Positions 9,146 to 15,749 of a DNA stretch of 40,611 nt are shown piece after piece (position 1 is the stretch's first letter; the number at the start of each line of letters is the position of its first letter). Source of the stretch: Lachnospiraceae bacterium UBA3821 (GTDB lineage Bacteria; Bacillota; Clostridia; Lachnospirales; Lachnospiraceae); NCBI GenBank assembly GCA_002368865.1, contig DFDT01000145.1:5721-46331 (forward strand), written 5' to 3'. Under the pieces are notes generated by a model. The model worked only from the letters and a program-made list of their open reading frames with translations. It was not told where the DNA came from and ran no database searches. Position numbers and translations under genes: made by a program.

Positions 9146-9165
9146 GATGTTTGTTTACAAACATC
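9146..9165. promoter_or_regulatory. 20-bp palindrome, operator-like
   Basis: GATGTTTGT and ACAAACATC are perfect 9-bp inverted repeats separated by TT, between the nucleotidase stop (9124) and the next start (9180). Its symmetry and length resemble operators of TetR-type repressors. It ends 4 bases before the ribosome binding site AAGGAGA (9169-9175), so a bound protein or an RNA hairpin here could affect the following gene. No regulator gene is adjacent. Confidence 0.5.
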
Positions 9166-9179
9166 GACAAGGAGACATT

Positions 9180-9734
9180 ATGGAACCAAGATTTAAAAAG
9201 AAATCGCAGATCATCGACATCGGAATCACAGCGGTGGCGGTAGTGCTCTCGGTGGGCACTATGCTCTATGGAGTCAGTCAGTTCGGACTTGGCGAGGCAT
9301 GGCCGGAATTGGTGCTTAACCTGTTCTACATCGCATGCCTGGTGATGATGGCGGCATACTTCTTCAAGCGTCTCGACAGCCGGCATTTCAACTACTGGAG
9401 CTCGGTATGTGTAGGGATTACCGTGCTTTTGAGGGATATCCTCTTTCTACCGCCGTTGGAGAGTTACCTCATCCATTTAGTCTGTCTCACGCTTTCGGTG
9501 ATGCTGATCCTCATGCTCACTTACTTCTATGCACGCAAAGACTGGAAGAGTTACACCAAGCGTAACCTGTGGCTGCTTTTTATCATTGACATGGTCATTG
9601 CCGGATTGTACAACTATGTCATTTACCGCAACCCCATCAATGAATATACCAACTATATGCTCACGGAGATCTGGATCCGGCCGACTATCATCTACGGGCT
9701 GGTGGCCTGCTTCGTGTCAGAAAAAGAAACATGA
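9180..9734 (+). CDS. Small integral membrane protein of unknown function
   Basis: A 184-residue protein I do not recognise. The start at 9180 follows AAGGAGA at 9169-9175; the in-frame ATGs at 9144 and 9147 lie in or before the palindrome and lack a ribosome binding site. It has about five hydrophobic segments (roughly residues 11-32, 42-62, 72-90, 95-115 and 127-150), with positive residues between them (KRLDSRH, ARKDWKSYTKR) and a short cytoplasmic-like tail. There is no signal peptide and no catalytic motif I can name. A MATE gene remnant follows after 39 bases, so the two may once have shared an operon. Membrane protein is certain; function is open. Confidence 0.7.
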   Translation: MEPRFKKKSQIIDIGITAVAVVLSVGTMLYGVSQFGLGEAWPELVLNLFYIACLVMMAAYFFKRLDSRHFNYWSSVCVGITVLLRDILFLPPLESYLIHLVCLTLSVMLILMLTYFYARKDWKSYTKRNLWLLFIIDMVIAGLYNYVIYRNPINEYTNYMLTEIWIRPTIIYGLVACFVSEKET

Positions 9735-9773
9735 CTTTTTGTCCATGTAATAGAAATGATCGGAGGAAGGAAT

Positions 9774-10060
9774 ATGAGGGGATTTTGTGAGCGAAAATTC
9801 AGTTCCATGTTTATTTCGGGTACATTTACCAAGGCAGTCATGTATATCATGTTGCTTTGCGACAGTATGATCGCGGGTCATTTCATCGGCCAGTCAGGTG
9901 TTGCTGCGATAAATGCGATAACGCCTGTGACGGGTATTGTGACATTTTTTGGAGATCTGGTATCGACCGGCGTCGGGATCGTTTTTACAAGAGAGATAGG
10001 GGCGATGAGCTGTGCAATAATATCTGCTATGGATTCCAGATAGGCGGTAATATTGTTTGT
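9774..10060 (+). pseudogene. MATE efflux protein, N-terminal remnant
   Basis: A good ribosome binding site (GGAGGAAGG, 9762-9770) precedes ATG 9774. The first 75 or so residues look like the start of a multidrug/Na+ antiporter of the MATE family (MLLCDSMIAGHFIGQSG, AINAITPVTGIVTFFGDLVSTGVGI, TREIGA). Around 9999-10005 the reading continues better in another frame (RGDELCNNICYGFQIGG), so there is a frameshift, and the original frame stops at 10043. A full MATE protein has about 450 residues. Sugar-kinase sequence begins within about 40 bases, so roughly 350 codons are gone. Translation, if any, gives an 89-residue stub. Confidence 0.75.
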
Positions 10061-10082
10061 TCGGTGACTTATAACACTTGCG

Positions 10083-11239
10083 GTGGTCGTGAGTTTGATC
10101 GAGTTCAGCGTTGTGTTGGATGGAGTGGGAATACGGATGGTATGTCATACGGATGCAACATATCATCTGTATATCCTTGAAAACGGAGGCGCTGAGCAGG
10201 ATGTCGAAGAGTGGTGGAAGGCGATCGTACAAACGACAAAAGAGCTCTTCACGAAAACAAATGTGAAACCTGCAGAAATCGCAGGACTATCTTTTTGTAC
10301 ACAGATGCAGGGAGTGGTTCTGGTTGACAGAAATGGAAACGCACTGCGTCGTCCTATGAGTTATCTGGATACCCGCGCAGCAGGTGAGTTTAAAGACGGA
10401 CTCGGAAAAGGCCTGATCAAGGTGTCCGGATGCAATCTGTTCAAGCTTCTCCGGAATCTGCATATCAACAAAACAGCATCCATGAGCGTGAAGGATCCTG
10501 TCTATAAATATAAATGGGTAGAAAAAAATGAGCCGGAAATTTTCAAAAATGTATATAAGTGGCTTGATGTCAAGGACTATCTGATCGCGCGCTGCACGGG
10601 AAATATCGTGAGAACGACAGACTCTGCGTTTTCCACTTTCCTATATGATACCCGGAAGGGGAAGGAGGGCTGGAATGCCGGTCTTGTGCGAATGTACGGC
10701 GTTGATCCCGCGCATCTTCCCGAACTGATAGAGTGTACCGATGAGGCAGGAACACTGACTGCAAATGCTGCGGCGGAGCTTGGACTTTTGGAGGGCATAC
10801 CTGTTTTCGGCGGCGGAGACGTGATATGATACGGGCAGTTCTGGAAGGGATCTGTTTTCATCTGCGGTGGCTTTTGGAGTACGAATCGGCAAAAATAAAA
10901 ACCTCCGATACGATACGGTTTGTGGGCGGCGGTGCGCTGTCACCCGTGACCTGTCAGATGCTTGCGGATATCACAGGGCGTGTGATCGAAACGATTGACA
11001 ATCCGCAGGATGCAGGTGCAGCCGGTGCGGCTCTGCTCATCGCACTTGGTATGAAGCTCATTGCTTCACCGGAGGCGGCAGCTGAAATGATACCTGTCAG
11101 AGCGGTTTATTACCCGGATCCTGCAAACAAAGCGGTCTACGAGCGTAATTATCAGGTATTTTGCAGGCTGTACAAGAGCAATGCAAGGAATTTTAAGGCT
11201 CTGAACGATGTGGGGGGCGGTGATGTCAAAACGCATTGA
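10083..11239 (+). pseudogene. FGGY-family carbohydrate (xylulose-like) kinase, broken by deletions
   Basis: Two abutting frames, 10083-10829 and 10826-11239, are the front and back of one FGGY sugar kinase. The front shows a xylulokinase-like N-terminal stretch (ENGGAEQDVEEWW near 10176-10214), AGLSFCTQMQGVVLVD and PMSYLDTRAAGEF, and runs to PVFGGGD. The back begins IRAVLEGICFHLRWLLE and holds FVGGGALSPVTCQMLADITG. In intact relatives about 150 residues, including the ATP-binding centre, sit between these two points. Here GGGD joins directly to VIRA-type sequence with a TGA/ATGA junction at 10826-10829. The N-terminus also lacks the first phosphate loop (GIDIGTSS-type), which was replaced when the MATE remnant was joined upstream. 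Both lost parts are essential, so activity is not expected. Confidence 0.85.
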
Positions 11240-11251
11240 CTGCGGGAATGA

Positions 11252-11280
11252 TTGACAAAGAAGGCCGTTTATTATATTAT
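11252..11280 (+). promoter_or_regulatory. Consensus sigma-A promoter for the STAS gene
   Basis: TTGACA (11252-11257), a 17-base spacer and TATTAT (11275-11280) form one of the best promoter matches in the window. It lies 12 bases after the kinase pseudogene stop and would start transcription near 11287, giving a leader of about 175 bases before the STAS gene at 11463. Confidence 0.8.
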
Positions 11281-11319
11281 GAATTCAGGGTTATTCCCCT
11301 CTTTTGTAAAGAGGATATA

Positions 11320-11398
11320 CTCACGAACGAAATTAATTGCCGAAAAGTTTCTACAAATTGCCGTTCGTGAGTCGGGTTGCTTGGCAGTTAATTTCGTT
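11320..11398 (+). promoter_or_regulatory. Leader with two mutually exclusive inverted repeats
   Basis: One left arm (11320-11341) can pair two ways. CTCACGAACG (11320-11329) is perfectly complementary to CGTTCGTGAG (11362-11371). AACGAAATTAATTGCC (11326-11341) pairs with GGCAGTTAATTTCGTT (11383-11398) with one mismatch. The left arms overlap at 11326-11329, so both stems cannot form fully at once. The element sits in the transcribed leader of the STAS gene, 64 bases before its start. There is no U-tract after either stem, so a classical attenuator is not evident. It matches no riboswitch I know. Confidence 0.5.
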
Positions 11399-11462
11399 AA
11401 GCAGTATAAATTCGAAATGATGGGAGTTATGAACTATAATAAAATATAAAGGAGAGATAAAC

Positions 11463-11759
11463 ATGACAATTAACAAGGAAGCAAACGGACAGAAACTGAA
11501 AATAGCATTGGAGGGCAGACTGGATACCACAACAGCGCCGCAGCTGGAGAGTGAGTGCAAGGCTTCTCTTGATGGTGTCACGGATCTGACATTTGATCTG
11601 GAAAAACTGGATTACATCTCATCCGCAGGCCTTCGTGTTCTTCTGGCAGCGCAGAAGACGATGAATAAACAGGGAGGCATGAAGCTGATCCATGTAAGCG
11701 AGACGCTGATGGAGATTTTCGAGGTTACCGGCTTTTCGGATATTCTTACCATTGAATAG
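11463..11759 (+). CDS. STAS-domain anti-sigma factor antagonist (SpoIIAA/RsbV-like)
   Basis: A 98-residue single-domain protein of the RsbV/SpoIIAA type, which in known systems binds an RsbW-type kinase when unphosphorylated. The key stretch is LDYISSAGLRVLL (49-61). Aligned on the GL pair with the DSSGL or DSTGL of Bacillus proteins, the phospho-acceptor is Ser54. AAAGGAGAGA lies just before the ATG. It stands alone behind its own promoter and structured leader, unlike Bacillus operons where rsbV, rsbW and sigB are together. Possible partners in the window are the RsbW-like protein at 27825 and the SpoIIE phosphatase at 21150. The same LEYISSAGLRVLL pattern and Ser54 position recur in the fusion protein at 19872. 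Confidence 0.9.
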   Translation: MTINKEANGQKLKIALEGRLDTTTAPQLESECKASLDGVTDLTFDLEKLDYISSAGLRVLLAAQKTMNKQGGMKLIHVSETLMEIFEVTGFSDILTIE

Positions 11760-11838
11760 GATAAATTCCTTTCCAGGGATTGAGTACATATGTCTTTGGC
11801 AAGATCGGCATCACGATGGCGCGGAAGATATTGATATG

Positions 11839-11888
11839 ATACCTCTAAAGTAGAAAGGCTGAATAACCCAAATCTACTTTGGAGGTAT
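11839..11888 (+). terminator. Strong hairpin, probable terminator of the STAS transcript
   Basis: ATACCTCTAAAGTAGA (11839-11854) and TCTACTTTGGAGGTAT (11873-11888) form a 16-bp stem with one G-U pair and an 18-base loop, followed by TTTTC. The loop is large and the T-run short, so termination may be partial. The right arm contains GGAGGT with an ATG five bases after it, opening an eight-codon frame (11893-11919). The stem could instead be a remnant of a mobile element end. Confidence 0.5.
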
Positions 11889-11939
11889 TTTCATGGGAAA
11901 GGTAAAATATTCTGACTAGAGACGGAAGGAAGTAATAAA

Positions 11940-13109
11940 ATGAGATTCGGAGATTGGAAAGAAAAGAAATGGTTCCCTTACACGGTGGCGACCTGCAGCG
12001 CAGTAGTATTGTTTGTGATACTGATGAATCTGGGCAGTATCGGTGGGGCTTTGGGAAAATTGTGCAGTTACTTTTCACCGGTCGTAATCGGGATTGTAGT
12101 GGCGTATGTGATCGAACCATTAGTTATGTACATACAGAAAAAAGTGTTTTTCGGGATAAAGAACAAGAAACTGAATCGCACACTTTCTGTCATATTGGCT
12201 CTGATCGTTGTGCTGCTGATTCTGGTGATCATATTATCTGCCCTGATACCGCAGCTATTCAACAGCCTCGTTACATTTGTCGGGAATTTTGACACCTATT
12301 CCGGGCAGCTTGAAACAATGCTGGAAAATCTGAGCAGCCGCTTTGGAGCGATGCATTTGGATTTGTCCGGGATATTGAAGTCCAATATCAATCTGTTGAA
12401 CAATCTGGAGAATCATTTGCCGGACTATCTGGACAAGATCATTGCTGCTTCCACCGCAGTGGGAGGGCATATGATGAACTGGGTGATGGGAATCATCCTT
12501 GCGGTGTATTTTCTTTTTGATAAAGAAAGGATGCTCTGGGGAGCACGCGCGCTGATCATACTTTTGAGTAAGACGAAGAAATACAGAAAGGCATTCACTT
12601 TTTTGAAGAGCTGTAATGACATTATGGTAAAATACATCATCTGCGAGCTGGTGGAAGGGGTGGTGGTCGGAGGCGTGAACCTTATTTTTATGATGATCAT
12701 GGGGATGCCTTATGCTGTTCTGGTTTCCGTGGTGGTGGGTGTCACCAATATGGTTCCGACCTTTGGACCTGTCATCGGAGCGGCTGTGGGCGGACTGGTC
12801 TTATTGCTGGTAAGTCCTTGGAAAGCATTAGGCTTTTTGATCTTCACAATTATATTACAGCTTCTGGACGGATATGTGTTAAAGCCGAAGATGTACGGTG
12901 AAACGCTGGGCGTTTCTTCGGTCATGATCCTGGTCTCCATCATTGTCGGCGGCAAGATGTTCGGTATGGTGGGAATCCTGCTGGCGATCCCCTTTGCCGC
13001 GATCGTCAGCATCATCTACACGAAGCTTCAGGATAATCTGGTAGACAGGATGGAGTCGAGGCTGGGATCTGAAGCGGATAACGAGGAGACCACAGGCCGT
13101 GAAAAATGA
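11940..13109 (+). CDS. AI-2E transporter family (PerM/YtvI-like) membrane protein
   Basis: A 389-residue polytopic membrane protein of the PF01594 type. Hydrophobic segments lie near residues 15-35, 37-58, 75-97, 158-178, 220-245, 248-275, 280-305 and 325-360. An extracytoplasmic stretch between about 100 and 155 carries the DTYSGQLETMLENL helix. The C-terminal half has the family's GxxNxxPxxGPxIG-like run (VTNMVPTFGPVIG). GGAAGGAAG precedes the ATG. Despite the family name, most members have no shown link to autoinducer-2. Bacillus relatives act in sporulation or Na+/H+ exchange, so the substrate is open. A candidate lactate dehydrogenase promoter follows its stop. Confidence 0.85.
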   Translation: MRFGDWKEKKWFPYTVATCSAVVLFVILMNLGSIGGALGKLCSYFSPVVIGIVVAYVIEPLVMYIQKKVFFGIKNKKLNRTLSVILALIVVLLILVIILSALIPQLFNSLVTFVGNFDTYSGQLETMLENLSSRFGAMHLDLSGILKSNINLLNNLENHLPDYLDKIIAASTAVGGHMMNWVMGIILAVYFLFDKERMLWGARALIILLSKTKKYRKAFTFLKSCNDIMVKYIICELVEGVVVGGVNLIFMMIMGMPYAVLVSVVVGVTNMVPTFGPVIGAAVGGLVLLLVSPWKALGFLIFTIILQLLDGYVLKPKMYGETLGVSSVMILVSIIVGGKMFGMVGILLAIPFAAIVSIIYTKLQDNLVDRMESRLGSEADNEETTGREK

Positions 13110-13134
13110 TAGATAGCTTTCGGCATTGTTGTAA

Positions 13135-13166
13135 TTGTTGTATCGGAAAAAATGTGATAATATAAA
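13135..13166 (+). promoter_or_regulatory. Candidate promoter of the lactate dehydrogenase gene
   Basis: The best pair is TTGTAT (13138-13143), 17 bases, TATAAA (13161-13166); TTGTTG (13135-13140) with TAATAT (13158-13163) is an alternative, also at 17 bases. A tandem 9-base repeat, ATTGTTGTA at 13125-13133 and 13134-13142, overlaps the -35 and could be a binding site. It does not match the Rex consensus. Confidence 0.45.
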
Positions 13167-13194
13167 AAATAAGAAAAAGAATTGGAGGATTGTG

Positions 13195-14136
13195 ATGAAG
13201 GTAGCAGTGATCGGAAACGGAAATGTAGGTATGGCAACATTCAGGGAGCTCCAGAAGCAACGGGAGATTCAGGAGCTGGTGCTGATCGGCAGGAGTAAAG
13301 AGAAGCTCCAGGCGGAGATAGAGGATTTCCTGGATGCGGAGGCTCTGGCGACTGCGCCGACAGCGAAGCTTACATATGGCGGTTATGACGCAGCCGAGGG
13401 GGCAGACATCCTGATCTATACGGCGGGAGTCGGACAGAAACCCGGACAGAGCAGGCTGGAGCTTGTAGAGCAGAATGCAAAGATTGCCAGAGATATTTTT
13501 GCAGAGGTGGCGAAAGTAAACAAGGACGCTATTATCGTTGTGCTGAGTAATCCTGTGGACATCATCACGGCGGTCATTCAGGAGACCATGGGACTTCCCA
13601 GAGAAAAGGTGATCGGGACGGGGACATTACTGGATACGGCTCGGCTGAAACGGTTCATCGCGTCTCTCCTGGATGTGTCTGTGAATTCCACGGATATGTT
13701 TGTACTGGGCGAGCATGGTGACAGCTCCTGCGTGATCTGGAGTTCCATCCGCATCCTTGGAATGTCACTGGATGACTATCTGGCGATGGAGGTGGGAGAC
13801 AATACTTCTGTCAAGCAGAAGAAGCTGTCGGAGCATGTCCGTTCCGCTGCCGGGAAGATGATCGCAGTGAAAGGATACACGGCATACGGCGTGGCCGCGG
13901 CGGCGGGCAGGGTAGTGTCCGCGGTGATCAACGATACCCATGAGATCCTTCCTGTGTCGGTAAGGCTGCGCGGAGAATACGGCGTGGAGGGGATTGCGAT
14001 CTCTGTGCCGTGCATGATCAGCAGGGACGGTATCCTCGCGGTGAAAGAGATGCCGCTGACTGAGGAAGAGCATGCGGCGTTTCATAAGTCTGCAGATATC
14101 CTGAAGGAGATCGCGGGAAATGTGGGCATCCGGTGA
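13195..14136 (+). CDS. ldh: L-lactate dehydrogenase (LDH/MDH superfamily)
   Basis: A 313-residue NAD-dependent 2-hydroxyacid dehydrogenase, predicted to interconvert pyruvate and L-lactate in the cytoplasm. The start at 13195 follows GGAGGA (13184-13189) and gives the usual N-terminus with the nucleotide loop GNGNVG (7-12). Active site positions can be read: Q81 (Gln selects lactate over malate), R87, N119, R150 (in DTARLKR) and H174 in GEHGDS. Length is normal for LDH. It appears to be its own transcription unit or shared with the following RsbW-like gene (93 bases downstream). A D-type lactate dehydrogenase is at 30422, so both stereoisomers may be made or used. Confidence 0.88.
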   Translation: MKVAVIGNGNVGMATFRELQKQREIQELVLIGRSKEKLQAEIEDFLDAEALATAPTAKLTYGGYDAAEGADILIYTAGVGQKPGQSRLELVEQNAKIARDIFAEVAKVNKDAIIVVLSNPVDIITAVIQETMGLPREKVIGTGTLLDTARLKRFIASLLDVSVNSTDMFVLGEHGDSSCVIWSSIRILGMSLDDYLAMEVGDNTSVKQKKLSEHVRSAAGKMIAVKGYTAYGVAAAAGRVVSAVINDTHEILPVSVRLRGEYGVEGIAISVPCMISRDGILAVKEMPLTEEEHAAFHKSADILKEIAGNVGIR

Positions 14137-14229
14137 GAATTCCAAGACAGTGGAGCAGGGGAAGCAGTGAAATGCAGCTCAAAAGATTAAACAGAAGCAA
14201 AGCAAAAAGAAAGCAAGGAGGAAGATATC

Positions 14230-14871
14230 ATGCAGACAGACAAGATCAGGGTGAGCAGTGATGGCACGGGCACGGCTCTTGCTATGGATGAGGTGGAGCG
14301 GTTTTGCGAGTACATGGGACTCGACAGGAAAAGCGCGTTGAGGATGCGGCTCCTCGCGGAGGAGGCACTCGGGATGGTAAACGCGATTACAGGGGATTTT
14401 GAGGCGGATTTCTGGCTGGAGGGTGAAAGGGATAAGACCTGCCTCCTGCACCTTATGGCAGAGACCAGAATGAATCTTGCCAAAAAGAGAGAGCTGATCG
14501 ATGCATCATCGGATAAAAAGAACGCCGCATACAAAGGGTTTATGGGTAAGATCCTGGAGCTGATGGAAGAGGGGCTGTACGCCGCTGAGGAAGAGGATGT
14601 AAACGCTGTGAATATGCCCTCTATGTATCTGGCAATGGGCGCGTATGATGTTGAGGTTGCTGCCGCTGCTGCTAACGCTTATCAATGGTCTCTTGCGAAA
14701 TACCGCGACGGTATCAATGCGGCAAAGGATTCGGATAAAAATGCCGAAGAGGCATGGGATGAGCTGGAGAAATCCATTGTCGCGAATATTGCTGATGATG
14801 TGCGTGTCGGCGTCAAGGGCGATGCGGTGGAGCTGGTGATCGAGAAAAGGCTGGATACATACATAATGTAA
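14230..14871 (+). CDS. Degenerate RsbW/HATPase-like protein, function unknown
   Basis: A 213-residue soluble protein with AAGGAGG about 10 bases before its ATG. Its first 80 residues follow the layout of anti-sigma kinases: a strand with Gly-rich turn, a helix (MDEVERFCEYMGL, 19-31), then SALRMRLLAEEALGMVNAI (35-53), which resembles the N-box helix. The Asn is displaced to N51 and the DxG box is replaced by LMAETRM. GFMGKILELMEEGL (103-116) may be the G2-helix equivalent. The C-terminus (SIVANIADDVRVGVKGDAVELVI) is a separate conserved-looking part. I recall similar 200-residue proteins in Lachnospiraceae, usually named only ATP-binding protein. A role in partner switching with STAS proteins is an inference. 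A strong hairpin ends the unit. Confidence 0.6.
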   Translation: MQTDKIRVSSDGTGTALAMDEVERFCEYMGLDRKSALRMRLLAEEALGMVNAITGDFEADFWLEGERDKTCLLHLMAETRMNLAKKRELIDASSDKKNAAYKGFMGKILELMEEGLYAAEEEDVNAVNMPSMYLAMGAYDVEVAAAAANAYQWSLAKYRDGINAAKDSDKNAEEAWDELEKSIVANIADDVRVGVKGDAVELVIEKRLDTYIM

Positions 14872-14887
14872 TCTCTTTAAGCTTTGG

Positions 14888-14926
14888 GGCGGGAATTCCC
14901 GGCAATAAATTGCCGGGATTCCCGCC
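14888..14926. terminator. Long GC-rich hairpin after the RsbW-like gene
   Basis: GGCGGGAATTCCCGGCAA (14888-14905) pairs with TTGCCGGGATTCCCGCC (14910-14926) around a TAAA loop, with one base bulged. The stem is very stable, but neither side has a T-run. It may stop or protect transcript ends, or act in both directions less efficiently than an intrinsic terminator. Confidence 0.6.
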
Positions 14927-14979
14927 TTACGCTACCCGTTCTATGCGCAGAAAGGGTTTGACATTCTGGAACACCCTTA

Positions 14980-15008
14980 TTGACAATAAAGGGTTGAAAC
15001 GATAAAAT
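14980..15008 (+). promoter_or_regulatory. Sigma-A promoter of the efflux operon with overlapping dyad
   Basis: TTGACA (14980-14985), 17 bases and TAAAAT (15003-15008) precede the ABC efflux genes by 36 bases. A dyad, ACCCTTATT (14973-14981) against AATAAAGGGT (14985-14994, one bulge), covers the -35. An AAAGGGTT repeat lies on each side (14951 and 14988). This arrangement fits a repressor or activator site. Confidence 0.7.
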
Positions 15009-15044
15009 AACTCGAAATTTTGAATATTATGGAGTTTTAGGCAA

Positions 15045-15749
15045 ATGAAAGAGATATTACGCGCGGAAGGCATGATCAAGGAGTTTACGACCGGCGACAT
15101 TGTGCTGCGGGCGCTGAAAGGCGTGGATTTCACCATAAACGAGGGAGAATTTGTGGTGGTTTTAGGACCGTCGGGCTCCGGCAAGAGCACTATGCTCAAC
15201 ATTATAGGTGGGATTGAGACCATTACGGATGGAAAGCTGTTTTACAATGATATAGCGATCCATGAGCTGAACAAATCCGGACTGAGCGATTACAGGCGTA
15301 AGTATGTCGGATTTGTTTTTCAGTTTTATAATCTGATGCCGAATCTCACTGCTTACGAGAATATCTCGCTGGCGGCTGAGCTTTCCCCGAATCCGTTAAA
15401 TGCGAAAGAACTGCTGGCTGCAGTAGGGTTGGAGGAAAGAGCCGGCTATTATCCGGCGAAGATGTCCGGCGGACAGCAGCAGAGGGTGGCGATCGCCAGG
15501 GCATTGTGTAAGAATCCTGATATCCTGCTCTGTGATGAGCCTACGGGAGCATTGGATATCAAGACGGGCGTGGAGGTATTGAAGCTCCTGCTGGATTTTA
15601 ACCAGAGATATCATAAGACGATCATTGTGGTCACGCACAATGCGGATATTGCAAAGGTGGCGGATAAAGTGTTTTATTTCCGGGACGGCAATATTGAGAG
15701 AGTGGCTGTCAATGAAGTGCCTTTGACACCGGACGAGGTGGAGTGGTAA
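15045..15749 (+). CDS. MacB/LolD-type ABC transporter ATPase
   Basis: A 234-residue ATPase that powers the FtsX-type permease encoded next. It has Walker A GPSGSGKST (about 45-53), Q-loop FQFYNLMPNL, signature MSGGQ with the QQQRVAIARAL continuation, Walker B ILLCDEPTGALD (Cys in place of a usual Leu) and H-loop VTHN. GxxFQFYNLxPxLTAxEN and DEPTGALD are typical of the MacB/LolD class, which drives mechanotransmission rather than direct import. The ribosome binding site is weak (GGAG at 15031-15034). The stop and the permease start share one base (TAATG), which implies coupled translation. Confidence 0.92.
   Translation: MKEILRAEGMIKEFTTGDIVLRALKGVDFTINEGEFVVVLGPSGSGKSTMLNIIGGIETITDGKLFYNDIAIHELNKSGLSDYRRKYVGFVFQFYNLMPNLTAYENISLAAELSPNPLNAKELLAAVGLEERAGYYPAKMSGGQQQRVAIARALCKNPDILLCDEPTGALDIKTGVEVLKLLLDFNQRYHKTIIVVTHNADIAKVADKVFYFRDGNIERVAVNEVPLTPDEVEW

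Noticed and set aside
11252..11449. 65-codon frame between the kinase pseudogene and the STAS gene
   Set aside because: Its start coincides with the -35 hexamer of a consensus promoter, and the frame covers the structured leader, so it is unlikely to be coding.
13138..13152. 15-base identity TTGTATCGGAAAAAA shared with 32938-32952
   Set aside because: One such match is expected by chance in a window of this size, and the contexts differ (promoter in one case, terminator flank in the other).
14957..14968. TTTGACATTCTG shared with 19698-19709, upstream of two operons
   Set aside because: Twelve-base matches are common by chance at this length, and neither TTGACA has a good -10 at 16-18 bases.
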